Under the pieces are notes generated by a model. The model ran no database searches and was not told the DNA's origin. It saw nothing but the letters and a program-made list of their open reading frames with translations. Shown in pieces: positions 1-10,257 of a stretch of DNA of 64,000 bases. Every line of letters begins with the position of its first letter. Positions within the stretch are counted from its first letter, which is position 1. The translations under genes were made by a program, and so were the position numbers. The stretch covers positions 39,112,001 through 39,176,000 of the forward strand of contig CM069873.1 in NCBI GenBank assembly GCA_036172665.1. Reading direction: 5' to 3'. This DNA comes from Prosopocoilus inquinatus. Lineage: Eukaryota > Arthropoda > Insecta > Coleoptera > Lucanidae.

Positions 1-116
1 TGTATTAGCATTCCCTATACCTATCTCTTATAGTTCACTCGTTATCGATGATTTCTTTTTAGCACGTAATTTTTTTCCACTTTTCGGTATTATTTTTAAA
101 TAGTGGGCTATGAAAA
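1..116. repeat. Left arm of a long imperfect inverted repeat
   Basis: This stretch matches, in reverse complement, 23364-23476. Shared blocks include TTAGCATTCCCTATA near the outer end and GCTATGAAAA at the inner end. The arm may continue beyond the window. The two arms bracket the non-LTR element and its Polinton, so they probably are the ends of an older DNA transposon into which the others inserted. The family is not recognised. The bases from 117 to 328 are AT-rich with no coding signal. Confidence 0.55.
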
Positions 117-328
117 CTAGAGACATTATAATTTTTGAAATCATCCGTTTAGTAGGAATAAAAAAAAACAATTTAATCGCTACGAAGAACCAAACTATGA
201 ATAATTAAACACAGACATATTAAATGTATGTGATGATAAAAAATCGACAATTCAAGAAGTTAATAAAAAAAGTTGTTATATCGAGGAAAATACTTTTTTG
301 CTTAGATACAGTAGAAAGTTACTACTAA

Positions 329-1150
329 TATTTTCATCCGAAATGTGCTGGCATCAATTCCACCACTTTGGATTTACTCGGAACTCCTGGTATCTCATGG
401 AGATGCAAAAACTGTTCTGTTTTGGCGGGTACCACTGATATGAGTATCATTTTAACCAAATTGTCAGAAATTCAAAAAGAAGTTACATCGGTTAAACAGG
501 AACAGGCCACAATAATCCAATCTTTGACATTTTACGGTGACAAAATTGATGATTTTGCCAAACAACTCTCCGAATTTAAAAACTCGATTAAGGAAATAGA
601 CGAACTCAAACTGTCACTCTCAACTTTACAACAGCAAAATAAATCTCTCAGATCCGAGATTGATGATTTGCAACAATATTCAAGATCAAATAACATTGAA
701 ATTACAGGAGTACCTTTTAACCGTAATGAAAATGTCCATGACATAATAAAAAATATTGCTTCTTTGATTAAAATAAACCCCGATGATCTTTTTATTGATG
801 CCTGCCACAGAATAAATACCTCTCAAAAAAATTCCAACAAGCCCAACAATATCATTGTGAAATTCGTGAGTCGCTTAACGAAGAACAACTTCTTAGCTGC
901 ATCCCGAAAGCTGCGAGGTATTAAACCGAGTGATATTGGAATTACTGGAGATAATACTACTATTTTCTGCAATGAACATCTTACTGTTGGAAATAACAAC
1001 CTCTTCTGGAAAACTCGTACTTTCTGTAGAGATAACGCTTTTAAATTTTGCTGGACCAGAGATGCAAAAGTATATATAAGAAAATCTGAGAGATCCAGGG
1101 TATATCACGTCTCCAATGAAGACCAACTGAAATCTTGTAATTTTGTTTGA
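329..1150 (+). CDS. ORF1 protein of non-LTR retrotransposon, 5'-truncated
   Basis: ORF1 proteins bind the element RNA and act as nucleic-acid chaperones. The frame opens after a stop at 326-328 with no ATG at its start. The first residues HPKCAGI and, about 20 residues later, WRCKNC look like the last metal ligands of a PHD-type zinc finger, so the N-terminus is missing. A coiled coil rich in E, Q, K and L follows (about nt 450-690). Then comes the conserved block RSNNIEITGVP, an RRM-like segment known from L1, CR1 and Jockey ORF1 proteins. The end is basic. No zinc knuckle is seen. It is probably not translated in this copy, because the element lacks its 5' end and ORF2 is broken. Confidence 0.8.
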   Translation, partial: YFHPKCAGINSTTLDLLGTPGISWRCKNCSVLAGTTDMSIILTKLSEIQKEVTSVKQEQATIIQSLTFYGDKIDDFAKQLSEFKNSIKEIDELKLSLSTLQQQNKSLRSEIDDLQQYSRSNNIEITGVPFNRNENVHDIIKNIASLIKINPDDLFIDACHRINTSQKNSNKPNNIIVKFVSRLTKNNFLAASRKLRGIKPSDIGITGDNTTIFCNEHLTVGNNNLFWKTRTFCRDNAFKFCWTRDAKVYIRKSERSRVYHVSNEDQLKSCNFV

Positions 1151-1197
1151 GGATCTCCATTTTTTTCCTGTTATATACATATTAACACTTCCAATTC

Positions 1198-1908
1198 ATG
1201 GATTCAATATCATTCTACTACCAAAATACCCGTGGACTGAAGACAAAGACTAACGATTTTTTTCAAAATGTGATCACTACTAGTTATGAGGTGATAATTT
1301 GCACAGAAACCTGGTTAAATGATGGTATTAACAGTTGTGAACTTTTTGACTGTCGATATAAGGTGTTCCGTCGCGATCGAAGTCCCGAAACTTCTGCCAA
1401 AAAAGATGGAGGTGGCTGCCTTATCGCAGTACTTTCTCACTTTAACGCATCTCTACATGACGATTGGTCCACATGCAATGAAGATCTTTGGGTTTCTTTT
1501 TCCTTAGCCAACATCAAAATTAACGTTTGTTGCGTTTACTTTCCTCCTAATAGTGAAAGTGTAAAGTATGAATTATTTTTCGATAACTTAGCCAGGTTAA
1601 TGTATGAATTTACTAACGAAATATTTTTAGTTGTTGGGGATTTCAACAAAGGAAATATTGTCTGGACTCCCTCAGATGGCTGCTTGATTCCTAATACAAG
1701 AACTAATGATTCCGGAGAAGCGGTGTTGATAGATATGTTGTCCTATTTAAACATAAACCAATTTTGCCATATAGCAAATCATAATGGTCGTGTATTAGAT
1801 TTAATTTTATGCAACAGAGTAATTTCAAACATAAAACCAGCTCAGGAATCACTTTGTACTGAAGATATCCATCACAAGTCTTTCACTTTTGATTTCTTTA
1901 ATGATAAT
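1198..1908 (+). pseudogene. ORF2 endonuclease half, cut by the Polinton
   Basis: This is the N-terminal apurinic/apyrimidinic-type endonuclease (exonuclease-endonuclease-phosphatase fold), which nicks target DNA to prime reverse transcription. Visible motifs are YYQNTRGLKTK near the start, CTETWL (metal-binding Glu), VVGDFN, and GRVLDLILCN before the C-terminal part. The reading frame runs to the target duplication GATAAT at 1903-1908, where the Polinton enters. The remainder lies at 20737-22887 in the same phase relative to the duplication. As present, the frame runs into Polinton terminal repeat sequence and stops at about 2022. Confidence 0.88.
1903..1908. repeat. Polinton target site duplication, left copy
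   Basis: The hexamer GATAAT directly precedes the left terminal repeat and recurs directly after the right terminal repeat at 20737-20742. A 6-bp duplication is the signature of Polinton/Maverick integrase. Confidence 0.93.
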
Positions 1909-2022
1909 AGTAGTAGGAATAGGCCGATTCTGGAACCTCCTCCGACCTTGACCAATAAAATTCAAGGTCAAGGTCGGAGGAGGTTCCAGAATCGGCCTAT
2001 TCCTGACGTGACCCCACCATGA
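1909..2022. repeat. Polinton left terminal inverted repeat with internal hairpin
   Basis: These 114 bp match 20623-20736 in reverse complement with only a few mismatches. Within the repeat, 1915-1953 and 1966-2004 are perfectly complementary over 39 bases around the 12-base loop 1954-1965. The end of the element can therefore fold on itself as a long hairpin. Confidence 0.92.
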
Positions 2023-2510
2023 GCTTCAAGGTCAAGGTCATGACCTTGAGATGACCTTGAAATGACCTTGAGGTGACCTTGAAATGACCTTGAAATGACC
2101 TTGAGGTGACCTTGAAATGACCTTGAGGTGACCTTGAAATGACCTTGAGATGACCTTGAGGTGACCTTGAAATGACCTTGAGGTGACCTTGAAATGACCT
2201 TGAGGTGACCTTGAAATGACCTTGAGGTGACCTTGAAATGACCTCGAGGTGACCTTGAAATGACCTTGAGGTGACCTTGAAATGACCTCGAGGTGACCTT
2301 GAAATGACCTTGAGGTGACCTTGAAATAACCTTGAAATGACCCTGAGATGACCTTGAAATGACCTCGAGGTGACCTTGAAATGACCTTGAAATGACTCTG
2401 AGGTGACCTTTAAATGACCTTGGGGTGACCTTGAGGCGACCTTGAAATGACTGAGGTGACCTCGTAACGGACCTTGAAGCGCGGTGACTCAAATGTAATT
2501 GTTTTGAAAT
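2023..2510. repeat. Subterminal array of TGACCTTGA-type repeats (left)
   Basis: About 490 bp consist of nearly uninterrupted short units such as TGACCTTGAAA and TGACCTTGAGG, alternating irregularly with a period of about 11 bases. The long open frame on the minus strand here is repeat translation, not a gene. Related, more degenerate units occur inside the right end. Bases 2511-2655 hold no recognisable feature apart from being the likely polymerase leader. Confidence 0.9.
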
Positions 2511-2655
2511 AACCCTGACGCAACCTGTTATTGAATATGTACCTATTTAAGGAGGTGTTTAATTTGATATCCGCAGACGACGGTTGACCCTCAGATTGAG
2601 TTTACCAACTTATTGAACGTAGTGAACGTGATAGTGCTTATTAAAATTATAAAAC

Positions 2656-5600
2656 ATGTTTGATTGCAATCAGTGTGGCAAACAATTTACGCGAATCGAT
2701 AATATGAATCGTCATTTGCGTACGTCATGCCAGGGAAAACGTTTGAAATTAGATGAAATTGCCGGACCGTCCAAAGTTGTTGACCAGGTGAACGTTATGA
2801 AATGTGATGTGTGTGAAATATACGTCAGCAGAAAGTGTTTCTCAGCACATTTGCGTAGTAATTCACATAAAAGTAATGCTTTTGTGGTCGTCGATAACGG
2901 CGTGGAGAAGATAGCTGGTGCATTCGGAGATAAAATCGTAACGTACCGTATAACGGAACCTTACAATTATGTCGATGTCGAGGATTTTATGTACAATATT
3001 CAAGAAAAAGTACTAACTTTGGTTCAAAGTATATTAGACATCCATAAAGCATTAAAGTGGAATGTGGAAATTTTCGGAGTATATTTCTTAGATTCTAAAG
3101 AAAGTTCTGAGATAAAATCTTTTAACACCAAGAATAAAATAACTTGTTTTGGAACTGATATATACAATATATATCGTGATTTTGTAAACGAAATACATGT
3201 AAAAATGTCGGAATTTCAGGAGCGAGATTCAGGTAAAACAAATAATAGGTGCAATCGTTTAGAATAAAACTTAAAGTTGCAAATATTGTTACAGGATGGA
3301 CTTTGTGCAGAATTTTATATATGGAAGTCAACATTAATAAATACAATCCACTGAAAACATCCAGCTTCATGCCATTACCGTCTTCAATAAGTGCGAAGAA
3401 AGCTGTCATAAATGTTAGAAATAACGACAACGCTTGCTTTGCCTGGGCGATAACGTCAGCGATGTGTCAACCGACAGGTCTTCCTCAAAGGATGTCTTCG
3501 TATCCCCATTATAACACAGTAGCGGATTTCACTGACCTAGAATTTCCACTGAAAGTTTGTGACGTGAAGAAATTTGAAAGCAAGAACAATATTTCTATAA
3601 ATGTCTACGGACTCGGTTCCCATTATAATGGTAAGGTTACGGTTGATGAAGTTGTAGGACCGTTACATTTTACTAAAAATAGAAAAAATATTCATATAAA
3701 CTTATTATTAATTGATGACAACAACGGAAATACTCACTATTGTTGGATTAAAAATTTATCACGTTTAGTGTCAAAACAGACTTCACATCACGGTCACGAG
3801 AAATATATTTGTGAAGGATGTTTAGTGTATTTTCCATGTATTGAAAAATTGCAACGACACGAGAGGGAAGACTGTAAAGTTATCAAAACAGTTTTACCAT
3901 CGACGGAGTTAAAAATAAATAAGTATGGTGAATCTTTGCCAGAGAATATATTACAATTTGAAAATTTTGAAAAACAGTTAAAACTTCCTTTTGTTATATA
4001 TGCCGATTTCGAAGCATTGCTAAAACCACTGGACAGAGTAGAACCAAATCCAGATAAATCTTTCACTGTTAAGTGTTATGAACACAAACCTCATTCATTT
4101 GCATATTACATTAAGAGCAGTTTCAATGCAAATTAGTCAATGTTAAAGTTATATCGCGGAGAGAATGCCGCCACTGAGTTTATAAAATGGTTAGAAAAAG
4201 ATATTAAAGAAATTTACGATAAATATTTAAGTAAAATTGAGCCGATGACTGATTTAACACGAGAAGAAAAAGAGGCATACGACCGTGCAACAATGTGTCA
4301 TATTTGTGAAAAACCAATATTAGATGTTAAGGAGAAGGTGCGTGATCACGAACATTTATCGGGAGCGTTTAGAGGTGCTGCTCACTCTGTGTGCAACATT
4401 AATTTTAAAATACCAAAATTTATTCCAGTGTTTTTTCATAATCTTTCTAATTATGACAGTCACTTGTTTGTAAAGACAATGGCATTAGAAGGTGAAGATG
4501 TGGACGTGATCGCACAAAATAAGGAAAAATATATATCCTTTTCGAAATTAATACACGTGGGGGATAAGACAGACTGTAAAGGTAAAAAGCGTAAAGTATA
4601 TTTCAAAATAAGATTTGTAGATTCTTTTCGTTTCATGCAATCGTCTTTAGAGAAATTAAGTTCATACTTGGAAGATTGGCAATGTAGGGAAATTAGAAAA
4701 TATTTTAACGATGAGGAGATGTTTAAATTAATACGTCAAAAAGGAATTTTCCCGTATTGTTTTATTGACTCACTCATGAAATTAGATTTTCCCACTTTAC
4801 CTTCTAAGAAAGAGTTTTATGATGTGCTGTATGATGAACACGTAAGTGATGAAGATTATGAGAGAGCACAGCGCGTGTGGAATTTATTTAACTGTAAAAC
4901 TATGGGTGATTACAGTGATGTATACGTAACATCTGATGTTTTACTGTTGGCAGACGTATTTGAAAATTTCAGAGACCTTTGTATTGATAATTACAAACTA
5001 GATCCTTGCCATTTTTTCACCGCTCCAGGATTAAGTTGGGATGCAATGTTAAGAATGACAAAAATTAAATTAGAATTACTGCAAGATGTTGATATGCTAC
5101 ATTTTTTTAGAATGGGTATACGCGGTGCAGTGAGTATGTGCACTAAAAGAATCGAAAACGCTAATAATAAATTTGTGCATGGTTTTGACTCTAAGAAGGC
5201 AACTATATATTTACTATATCTTGATGCTACAAATCTGTACGGTCACGCAATGTGTTCCAGATTTCCGTGGGGAGAATTTACTTGGTTGTGTACAGAAGAG
5301 ATTAACAATCTTAACATTTCAGAGTTAGAAGAAAATTCAGATGTCGGGTACATATTCGAAGTAGATTTGGAATACCCGACTCATTTACATGACAACCACA
5401 ACGAATTACCATTTTGTCCGGAAAACATAATTCCACCAAATTCGAAATATGGTAAACTTATTCCAAATCTGTACAACAAAAGAAAATACATAATTCACTA
5501 TTTAAATCTGAAACAATGTTTGGAAAATGGTTTAATATTAAACCAAATTCATAGGGCAATTAAATTTAAGCAATCTCGTTGGCTAAAAATATACATAGAC

Positions 5601-6500
5601 TTTAATTCACAAAAACGAGCTGAAGCTAAAAACGAATTCGAAAAAATTTTTTACAAATTATTAAATAATAGTGTTTTCGGTAAAACTATGGAAAATGTTG
5701 AGAATCGCGTCGACATTAAATTGGCCACCAGCTGGGAAACCCATAATCGAAGACCGGGAGCTGAATCATTAATAGCTAAACCAAACTATAAATCTAGTAA
5801 AATTTTTAGTGATCACCTGGCCGCAATAGAATTATGCAAAGTACAAGTAAATTATAATAAACCTTTATACGTAGGGTTTTGTGTTTTGGAAATATCAAAA
5901 ACAGTAATGTACGATTTTTATTACAATTTTATAAAGCGAAAATATAACAATAGAGCAGCTTTATTATATACTGATACGGATAGTTTAATACTGACCGTTA
6001 ATACTGATAATGTATACGATGACATAAAGCAAAATTTAGATACTTCAAATTACCCACCGAATAATGTACATGAAATGCCTCGAACTGAATCAGTTATTGG
6101 ACGATTTAAAGACGAATACGCAGGACAGGTTATAGAATCTTTTATCGGGACCGGTGCGAAAGCCTACTGTGTAAAGCTTATTTCAAAATGTACTAAGAAA
6201 GCAAAAGGTGTTAAAAAATACGTTATAGATAAATACTTATCTGTAGATGACTACAAAGAAATCATTGAACGAGATGGTTTTATTTTTAAAAAGATGTACG
6301 TGTTTCACTCAGATTTTCATACGGTGTATACAGATTTGAAAAATAAAATTGCCTTATCATCTAAAGACGATAAACGTTATATTTTGGATGACAAAATTCA
6401 TACTCTGGCGTGGGGTCACCATAAAATTGCTGATATAGAAAGAGATAAAACACTAAAAGAACTAATTGAAAAACTGGAAAAAGAATTAGAAAATAAATAA
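2656..6500 (+). CDS. polB: Protein-primed DNA polymerase B (pPolB), one intron, one premature stop
   Basis: This gene replicates the element. The N-terminus has zinc-finger-like CxxC...HxxxC segments (CNQCGKQF, CDVCEIYV). Exon 1 ends at 3232 and a GT-AG intron (3233-3294) restores a continuous frame. The exonuclease motif YADFEAL is near 4000. A zinc/HNH-like insert (CHICEKP, DHEHLSGAFRGAAH) is at about 4290-4400. Then come FHNLSNYDSH (about 4435), TSDVLLLADVF (about 4930), polymerase motif A LDATNLYG (about 5220), motif B KLLNNSVFGK (5653) and motif C YTDTDS (5967). An in-frame TAG at 4134-4136 interrupts the protein after the first exonuclease motif. All catalytic motifs are otherwise intact. 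It ends 111 bp from the convergent integrase gene. Full length is typical of Polinton polymerases. Confidence 0.94.
3233..3294 (+). other. Spliceosomal intron in polymerase B (62 bp)
   Basis: The intron begins GTAAAACA and ends TTGTTACAG. Removing it joins two frames in phase 1 inside a conserved block (glutamate-arginine-aspartate just before it, tryptophan-threonine-leucine just after). Without splicing the frame stops at 3265-3267. Confidence 0.85.
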
Positions 6501-6611
6501 AGTATGTTTTATTTATAAGTTCTGTTAGAAAGTAAATAAATTAATTTGTAAAATTCATTTATTGTGTATTGTGAGTATTGTATGTTTACAGTTGTAGTTA
6601 ATAAATATTTA

Positions 6612-7556
6612 TTATAAAACATTGAGTTTTGGTATCCATGAATCATGTTTAGAACTCAATCCTAAATAACTTACGAGCGCTTTATTACCTTTTTCTCTCA
6701 ATACATTAATTAAATATATATCTGGATGTTTTACTTTTTGTAACTCGTACTCATAAAACCCACCAAGAATGGCTTCACCATCAGCGTCTTTAATTAGATA
6801 TGTTCTGGGATTAGTATTCTGCACCGACGAAATGGTAAATATTTCGTTGGACCAATTCGGAGTGTACATCTTCGAAAATGCTTGTCTGTATTTACTGATG
6901 CGCACATGATCTCCAATTTTAAATTTTGCAATTCTTGGATCCACAATTTTAAGGTTGCTGTAGACGGACTGTAAAATACTTTGCGCATTTCTTTGATTTA
7001 TCTTGCTGGGTTTGTAACCCGTCGTACTGTGAACAGTGTTATTGTATTCTTCAATTAGCCTTGGTAATAAATTGAACCATCCGAAATTTCCTTGCATGCT
7101 AAATTCTTTCGACATTTTTTGTTTTAGGGTTCTATTAAATCTTTCGACTATCGAACTTTTTAAATTAGAGTATGCGCTATAGTGATTAATTCTATATTTC
7201 TTCATTAAATTTTGGAACTCTGCATTGTAAAATTCCTTTCCGTTATCTGTTTGTATATTTTTCGGTACAGAATTTCTACCTTCAGATAAAATCGATTGAA
7301 AAGCTTTGGTTACTTCTTTACCTGTCTTATTTTTTAATGGTATTCCCCAAGCATACTTGGAAAATCCGTTGATCACTGTCAGAATGTATTTGTATCCTTT
7401 GTTTATCTTGGCATAAGGTAGCATTTCAATTAAGTCTGCTTGGAAGAGATCTCTGAGTCCTTTTATTATTACTCGACGACGGCGAAAGATTTTCCTTGCT
7501 GGTTTGTGCAACTCATTAACAACATCACGTTTCACATTAGAAGATAGATTAGACAT
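6612..7556 (-). CDS. Polinton integrase (retroviral-like DDE, chromodomain-type C-terminus)
   Basis: This enzyme inserts the linear element DNA and creates the 6-bp target duplication. The rve-type catalytic core shows Asp41 (FQADLIEM), Asp104 (QTDNGKEF) and Glu138 (SIVERFNRTLK), with 33 residues between the last two as in other Polinton integrases. LIEEYNNTVHSTTGYKP follows, the usual distal core block. An SH3-like segment (FKIGDHVRISKYRQAFSK) and a short chromodomain-like tail (YLGLSSKHDSWIP) close the protein. The 314 residues lack most of the N-terminal zinc-binding domain; LHKPARK is the remnant just before the core. It converges on polymerase B, and its start overlaps the stop of the next minus-strand gene by 8 bp. 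Confidence 0.93.
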   Translation of the reverse strand: MSNLSSNVKRDVVNELHKPARKIFRRRRVIIKGLRDLFQADLIEMLPYAKINKGYKYILTVINGFSKYAWGIPLKNKTGKEVTKAFQSILSEGRNSVPKNIQTDNGKEFYNAEFQNLMKKYRINHYSAYSNLKSSIVERFNRTLKQKMSKEFSMQGNFGWFNLLPRLIEEYNNTVHSTTGYKPSKINQRNAQSILQSVYSNLKIVDPRIAKFKIGDHVRISKYRQAFSKMYTPNWSNEIFTISSVQNTNPRTYLIKDADGEAILGGFYEYELQKVKHPDIYLINVLREKGNKALVSYLGLSSKHDSWIPKLNVL

Positions 7557-7932
7557 TTTCAGTTAGAACTCGTTTTCTTACGATGAATTCAACAAATAAT
7601 GGAACTGCACAAACTAAAGATGTGCAAGTAAACGAGATTTGATCTCCCACATTCAACGTTCTTCCAATTAAAGTATCAGTACAATTTATAGCGTTGATGG
7701 ATACTGTAATGTTGACAATAGTAGGTTGATGAATAAGTACTTTTTTAACAACGCAAGTTTCTTGGATCGTATACGTCGTTTGGTGACCTCTATTTGAAAG
7801 CAAATACACACTTTCGGCGTTAAGCTCTTGACTCTGAAAGTCTAATAATGTTTCGTAAAATAATGGTGTAGCAGCAATGTGTTTGAAAACTGTGTGTTTA
7901 TGAACGTGTCTTCCAAACTTATCAATAGTCAT
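7549..7932 (-). CDS. Small Polinton protein of unknown function, beta-rich
   Basis: The 127-residue protein begins MTIDKFGRH and has many V, T and I residues in alternating pattern, which suggests a beta-sandwich. I do not recognise a catalytic motif. The position directly upstream of integrase and downstream of the DUF8207-like gene is suggestive of a minor virion component, but this is inference only. The frame is intact and overlaps the integrase start by 8 bp. Bases 7933-8000 are a short gap. Confidence 0.6.
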   Translation of the reverse strand: MTIDKFGRHVHKHTVFKHIAATPLFYETLLDFQSQELNAESVYLLSNRGHQTTYTIQETCVVKKVLIHQPTIVNITVSINAINCTDTLIGRTLNVGDQISFTCTSLVCAVPLFVEFIVRKRVLTENV

Positions 7933-8000
7933 TGTGAATCAATCAACAACTATGTGAAACTGAAATGTGTGCTCGCTTGCACTCCACTAAATACTACAAT

Positions 8001-9222
8001 TTACAAAATAATTTTAGCCTCTTTTAATTCTTCAATGATCGCTATGATTTCATTGTTATGTGCGGAGTGACCTGCTGATTTGGATGCGTTCAATAAACGC
8101 AATCGTTCTACTAGTTCGTTAGGATCATCCCAGTATTGATATTGCAAACATTTGTTAGGTACAAGCTTTTTCTCCAAAGCTCCACCTGTTTTCCAGCTTC
8201 GCGCCCACCAAACGTTTGGTGGTTTTCCCTGAATTATTGGTTTTATAATATTCACATATTTAAATCCTCTGCTTGCAGATATTCGCCCTGAGGGATTATA
8301 ATTAACTTTAAACGCACTAGTTCTTCTCAATATATCTCTATAGTCTCGCACATCGTGAAACGTAAATTTCTCTGGATTTTTCTTAAAAACCAGCTCGTAT
8401 AAACCTTTAGTACCCTTATACGCCAAGTCTCCAATTACAAGATCGGGACCGTCAAACTTAAGCTCCTGGTTCCCAACAAACAATCTCTCATCTTCTTCTC
8501 TTATACCGTATTTTGTATCGAATTCATTTTCTACATCAGTTTCAAATCGTGTAACATAATCACGTGCTATGATACGATTCTAAGGCAGCTTCTACCAGCG
8601 GTGATTCTAATCTAGTCTGAAGTAATAATTTTCGTTCTTCTAGAAGTGTACGAGCATGAGCCAGGGATTCGTCCGCAGGGGGGTTACTGCTTTCGGTGTC
8701 ATATTCTTCTGCTTCTTCATAAACAGATTTTGAAGTTGGAGATGTGGACTTTTCATGAGGAACCTCAAGAATTTCTTCATCTTCTAAGATGGAAGGTTGT
8801 TTAATTTCACGTCCAAGTGGCGTTGAAGTACCCACATCATGCTCCTCTGACAATCCAATTCGCGACGAAGGATCGGATTTTAATTTATAACTCGGTCTTC
8901 TTCGTATGAAAGAAGGATCTGATCTCAATTTATAAATCGGTCTTTTTCGTAGGAAAGAACTCTTTGGCTCCTCTTTCAATCTCTTTTCACTGGCTTCGTA
9001 TGACTGTTGCTCCTCTGTCATAGGTAATACGCTGCGAACAACATCTAGCTTATTGACAATATCTCGGAGTGGCTCTACAATAGGTGAATAAGTTGTCTGC
9101 AGATACTTTTTTGATTGCTCCGCATGATGTTTTGCTTGTGCAATATCGGATTTAAGTGTTTTTAATTTAGTACGCAAACTTTCGCGCGCAGTGGCTAATT
9201 CTGCTTTAAGTTTGTTACTCAT
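8001..9222 (-). pseudogene. DUF8207-like Polinton protein, split by one frameshift
   Basis: The N-terminal part (9222 down to about 8581) starts MSNKLKAELATARESL, with a coiled coil followed by a charged, disordered linker containing two near-repeats (RKRPIYKLRSDPS and RRRPSYKLKSDPS). The C-terminal part (about 8579 down to 8001) has GDLAYKGTKGLYELVFKKNPE and RDYRDILRRTSAF, a block I associate from memory with the family named DUF8207, common in Polintons of animals. The two parts are in different frames. One extra base at about 8579-8581 explains the switch, and the downstream frame is open right up to that point. The role is unknown. The coiled coil and the location among virion genes suggest a structural or scaffolding job. 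Confidence 0.72.
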
Positions 9223-9311
9223 GGTGCATCCGCATCCTTTAACGTCTGTTACAGTACTGAAGAACTGTAGAACTATGTAAAAATGAAAGAACTATGTAAA
9301 ATGTAGTGGTT

Positions 9312-10022
9312 TTAAAGATATATGTACGTGTCGAATCCTTTACGATATCTCCCTGCGTTTATGGAACAATCGGTATCAATAACTAAGAAACCAAACGGTT
9401 CCTTCCAACAAGCGTAACAGATATTACGAAACTGGTCCATAGTCATATCTCCGCTGACGTAATCATCGTAAACGTGTTTCAAATTTGTGAAATCTTGACG
9501 AAATAGTATTAAGAAATTACAATTATCACGAATCATTTGTTTGGGTATTGCACTGTAAGTTTGACTTAAATAAAAGCAGTCAACATTTCTATGACGTCCA
9601 AAGGAGAAATATTCTTTAATTAAATTTTGTGTAGTACACTGAACATCATCAAAAACAACGACTGAATATTCTTTTACATTTGTAGGTGACACCATTTTTT
9701 CAATATCGGAAATTTCAAAGTAACCTATTTCGGGCACTGTTGATAGCAAATGTCGGAGAAATTTATACTTCCCCTGAGATAAGGTCTTACAGCAGATGTA
9801 TAAATTTTGGAAACGTAATCCGTTCGGATGGGTTAATAATGTCACTAAGGAATTACTTTTACCAGCCCCTGAGCTCCCGCTAATGATAACGCGTTTACTT
9901 GATCCTCCGAAGAGAACACTGTGACGTTTAAAGGTTTCATTTGCGATTGCATCGTCGAAATTTTGTACGGGTAACTTTAAAGACTGTTGTTGAAACTTCA
10001 TATTTAAAATAATATTTTTCAA
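9312..10022 (-). CDS. DNA packaging ATPase (FtsK/HerA type)
   Basis: This motor is thought to push the element DNA into the capsid. Walker A is GSSGAGKS (residues 49-56), and Walker B is VVVFDDV (121-127), followed by a glutamine-containing sensor region (YLSQTYSAIPK). The 236 residues match the usual size of Polinton and adenovirus-like packaging ATPases. A second methionine at residue 8 (MKFQQQSLKLP) is the more likely start. The frame is intact. Regions 10023-10257 upstream are AT-rich with a short degenerate repeat (CTAACTAAATTAATATTT, 10135-10235). Confidence 0.93.
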   Translation of the reverse strand: MKNIILNMKFQQQSLKLPVQNFDDAIANETFKRHSVLFGGSSKRVIISGSSGAGKSNSLVTLLTHPNGLRFQNLYICCKTLSQGKYKFLRHLLSTVPEIGYFEISDIEKMVSPTNVKEYSVVVFDDVQCTTQNLIKEYFSFGRHRNVDCFYLSQTYSAIPKQMIRDNCNFLILFRQDFTNLKHVYDDYVSGDMTMDQFRNICYACWKEPFGFLVIDTDCSINAGRYRKGFDTYIYL

Positions 10023-10257
10023 AAATATTCAAAATATTTTTGCTCCTTACAACACGTTATTAATTTCCTCTTTACCAAACGCGATACTCTATTACTGTGT
10101 TGTAGTTATCAATACCAACTGCTATATAAACACTCCTAACTAAATTAATATTTCTAACTAAATTAATATTTCTAACTAAGTGAATGTTTCTAACTAAATT
10201 AATATTTCTAACTCTAACTAAATTAATATCTCTAACTTAAACTCTGATTAATGCTCC

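Larger units (their letters stand above)
329..1908 (+). mobile_element. Non-LTR retrotransposon (CR1/Jockey type), 5' part
   Basis: This is the 5' portion of a two-ORF LINE-like element: ORF1, a 47-bp spacer, then the endonuclease half of ORF2. It is interrupted by the Polinton and resumes at 20737. The 5' end is truncated: the readable frame starts in the middle of a PHD-like zinc finger, directly after a TAA stop at 326-328. Truncation of this kind is expected of target-primed reverse transcription. The clade is inferred from the PHD-finger ORF1 plus apurinic-type endonuclease plus reverse transcriptase, and CR1, Jockey and relatives cannot be separated by eye. Confidence 0.85.

Noticed and set aside
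1968..2492. Long open frame of 174 codons on the minus strand with repeated SFQGHLKVISR
   Set aside because: It is the translation of the TGACCTTGA-type DNA repeat; no independent sign of a protein gene.
4134..4136. In-frame TAG in polymerase B as programmed readthrough or part of a second intron
   Set aside because: No GT-AG pair restores the frame around it, and there is no readthrough context; a simple nonsense mutation is the plainer reading.
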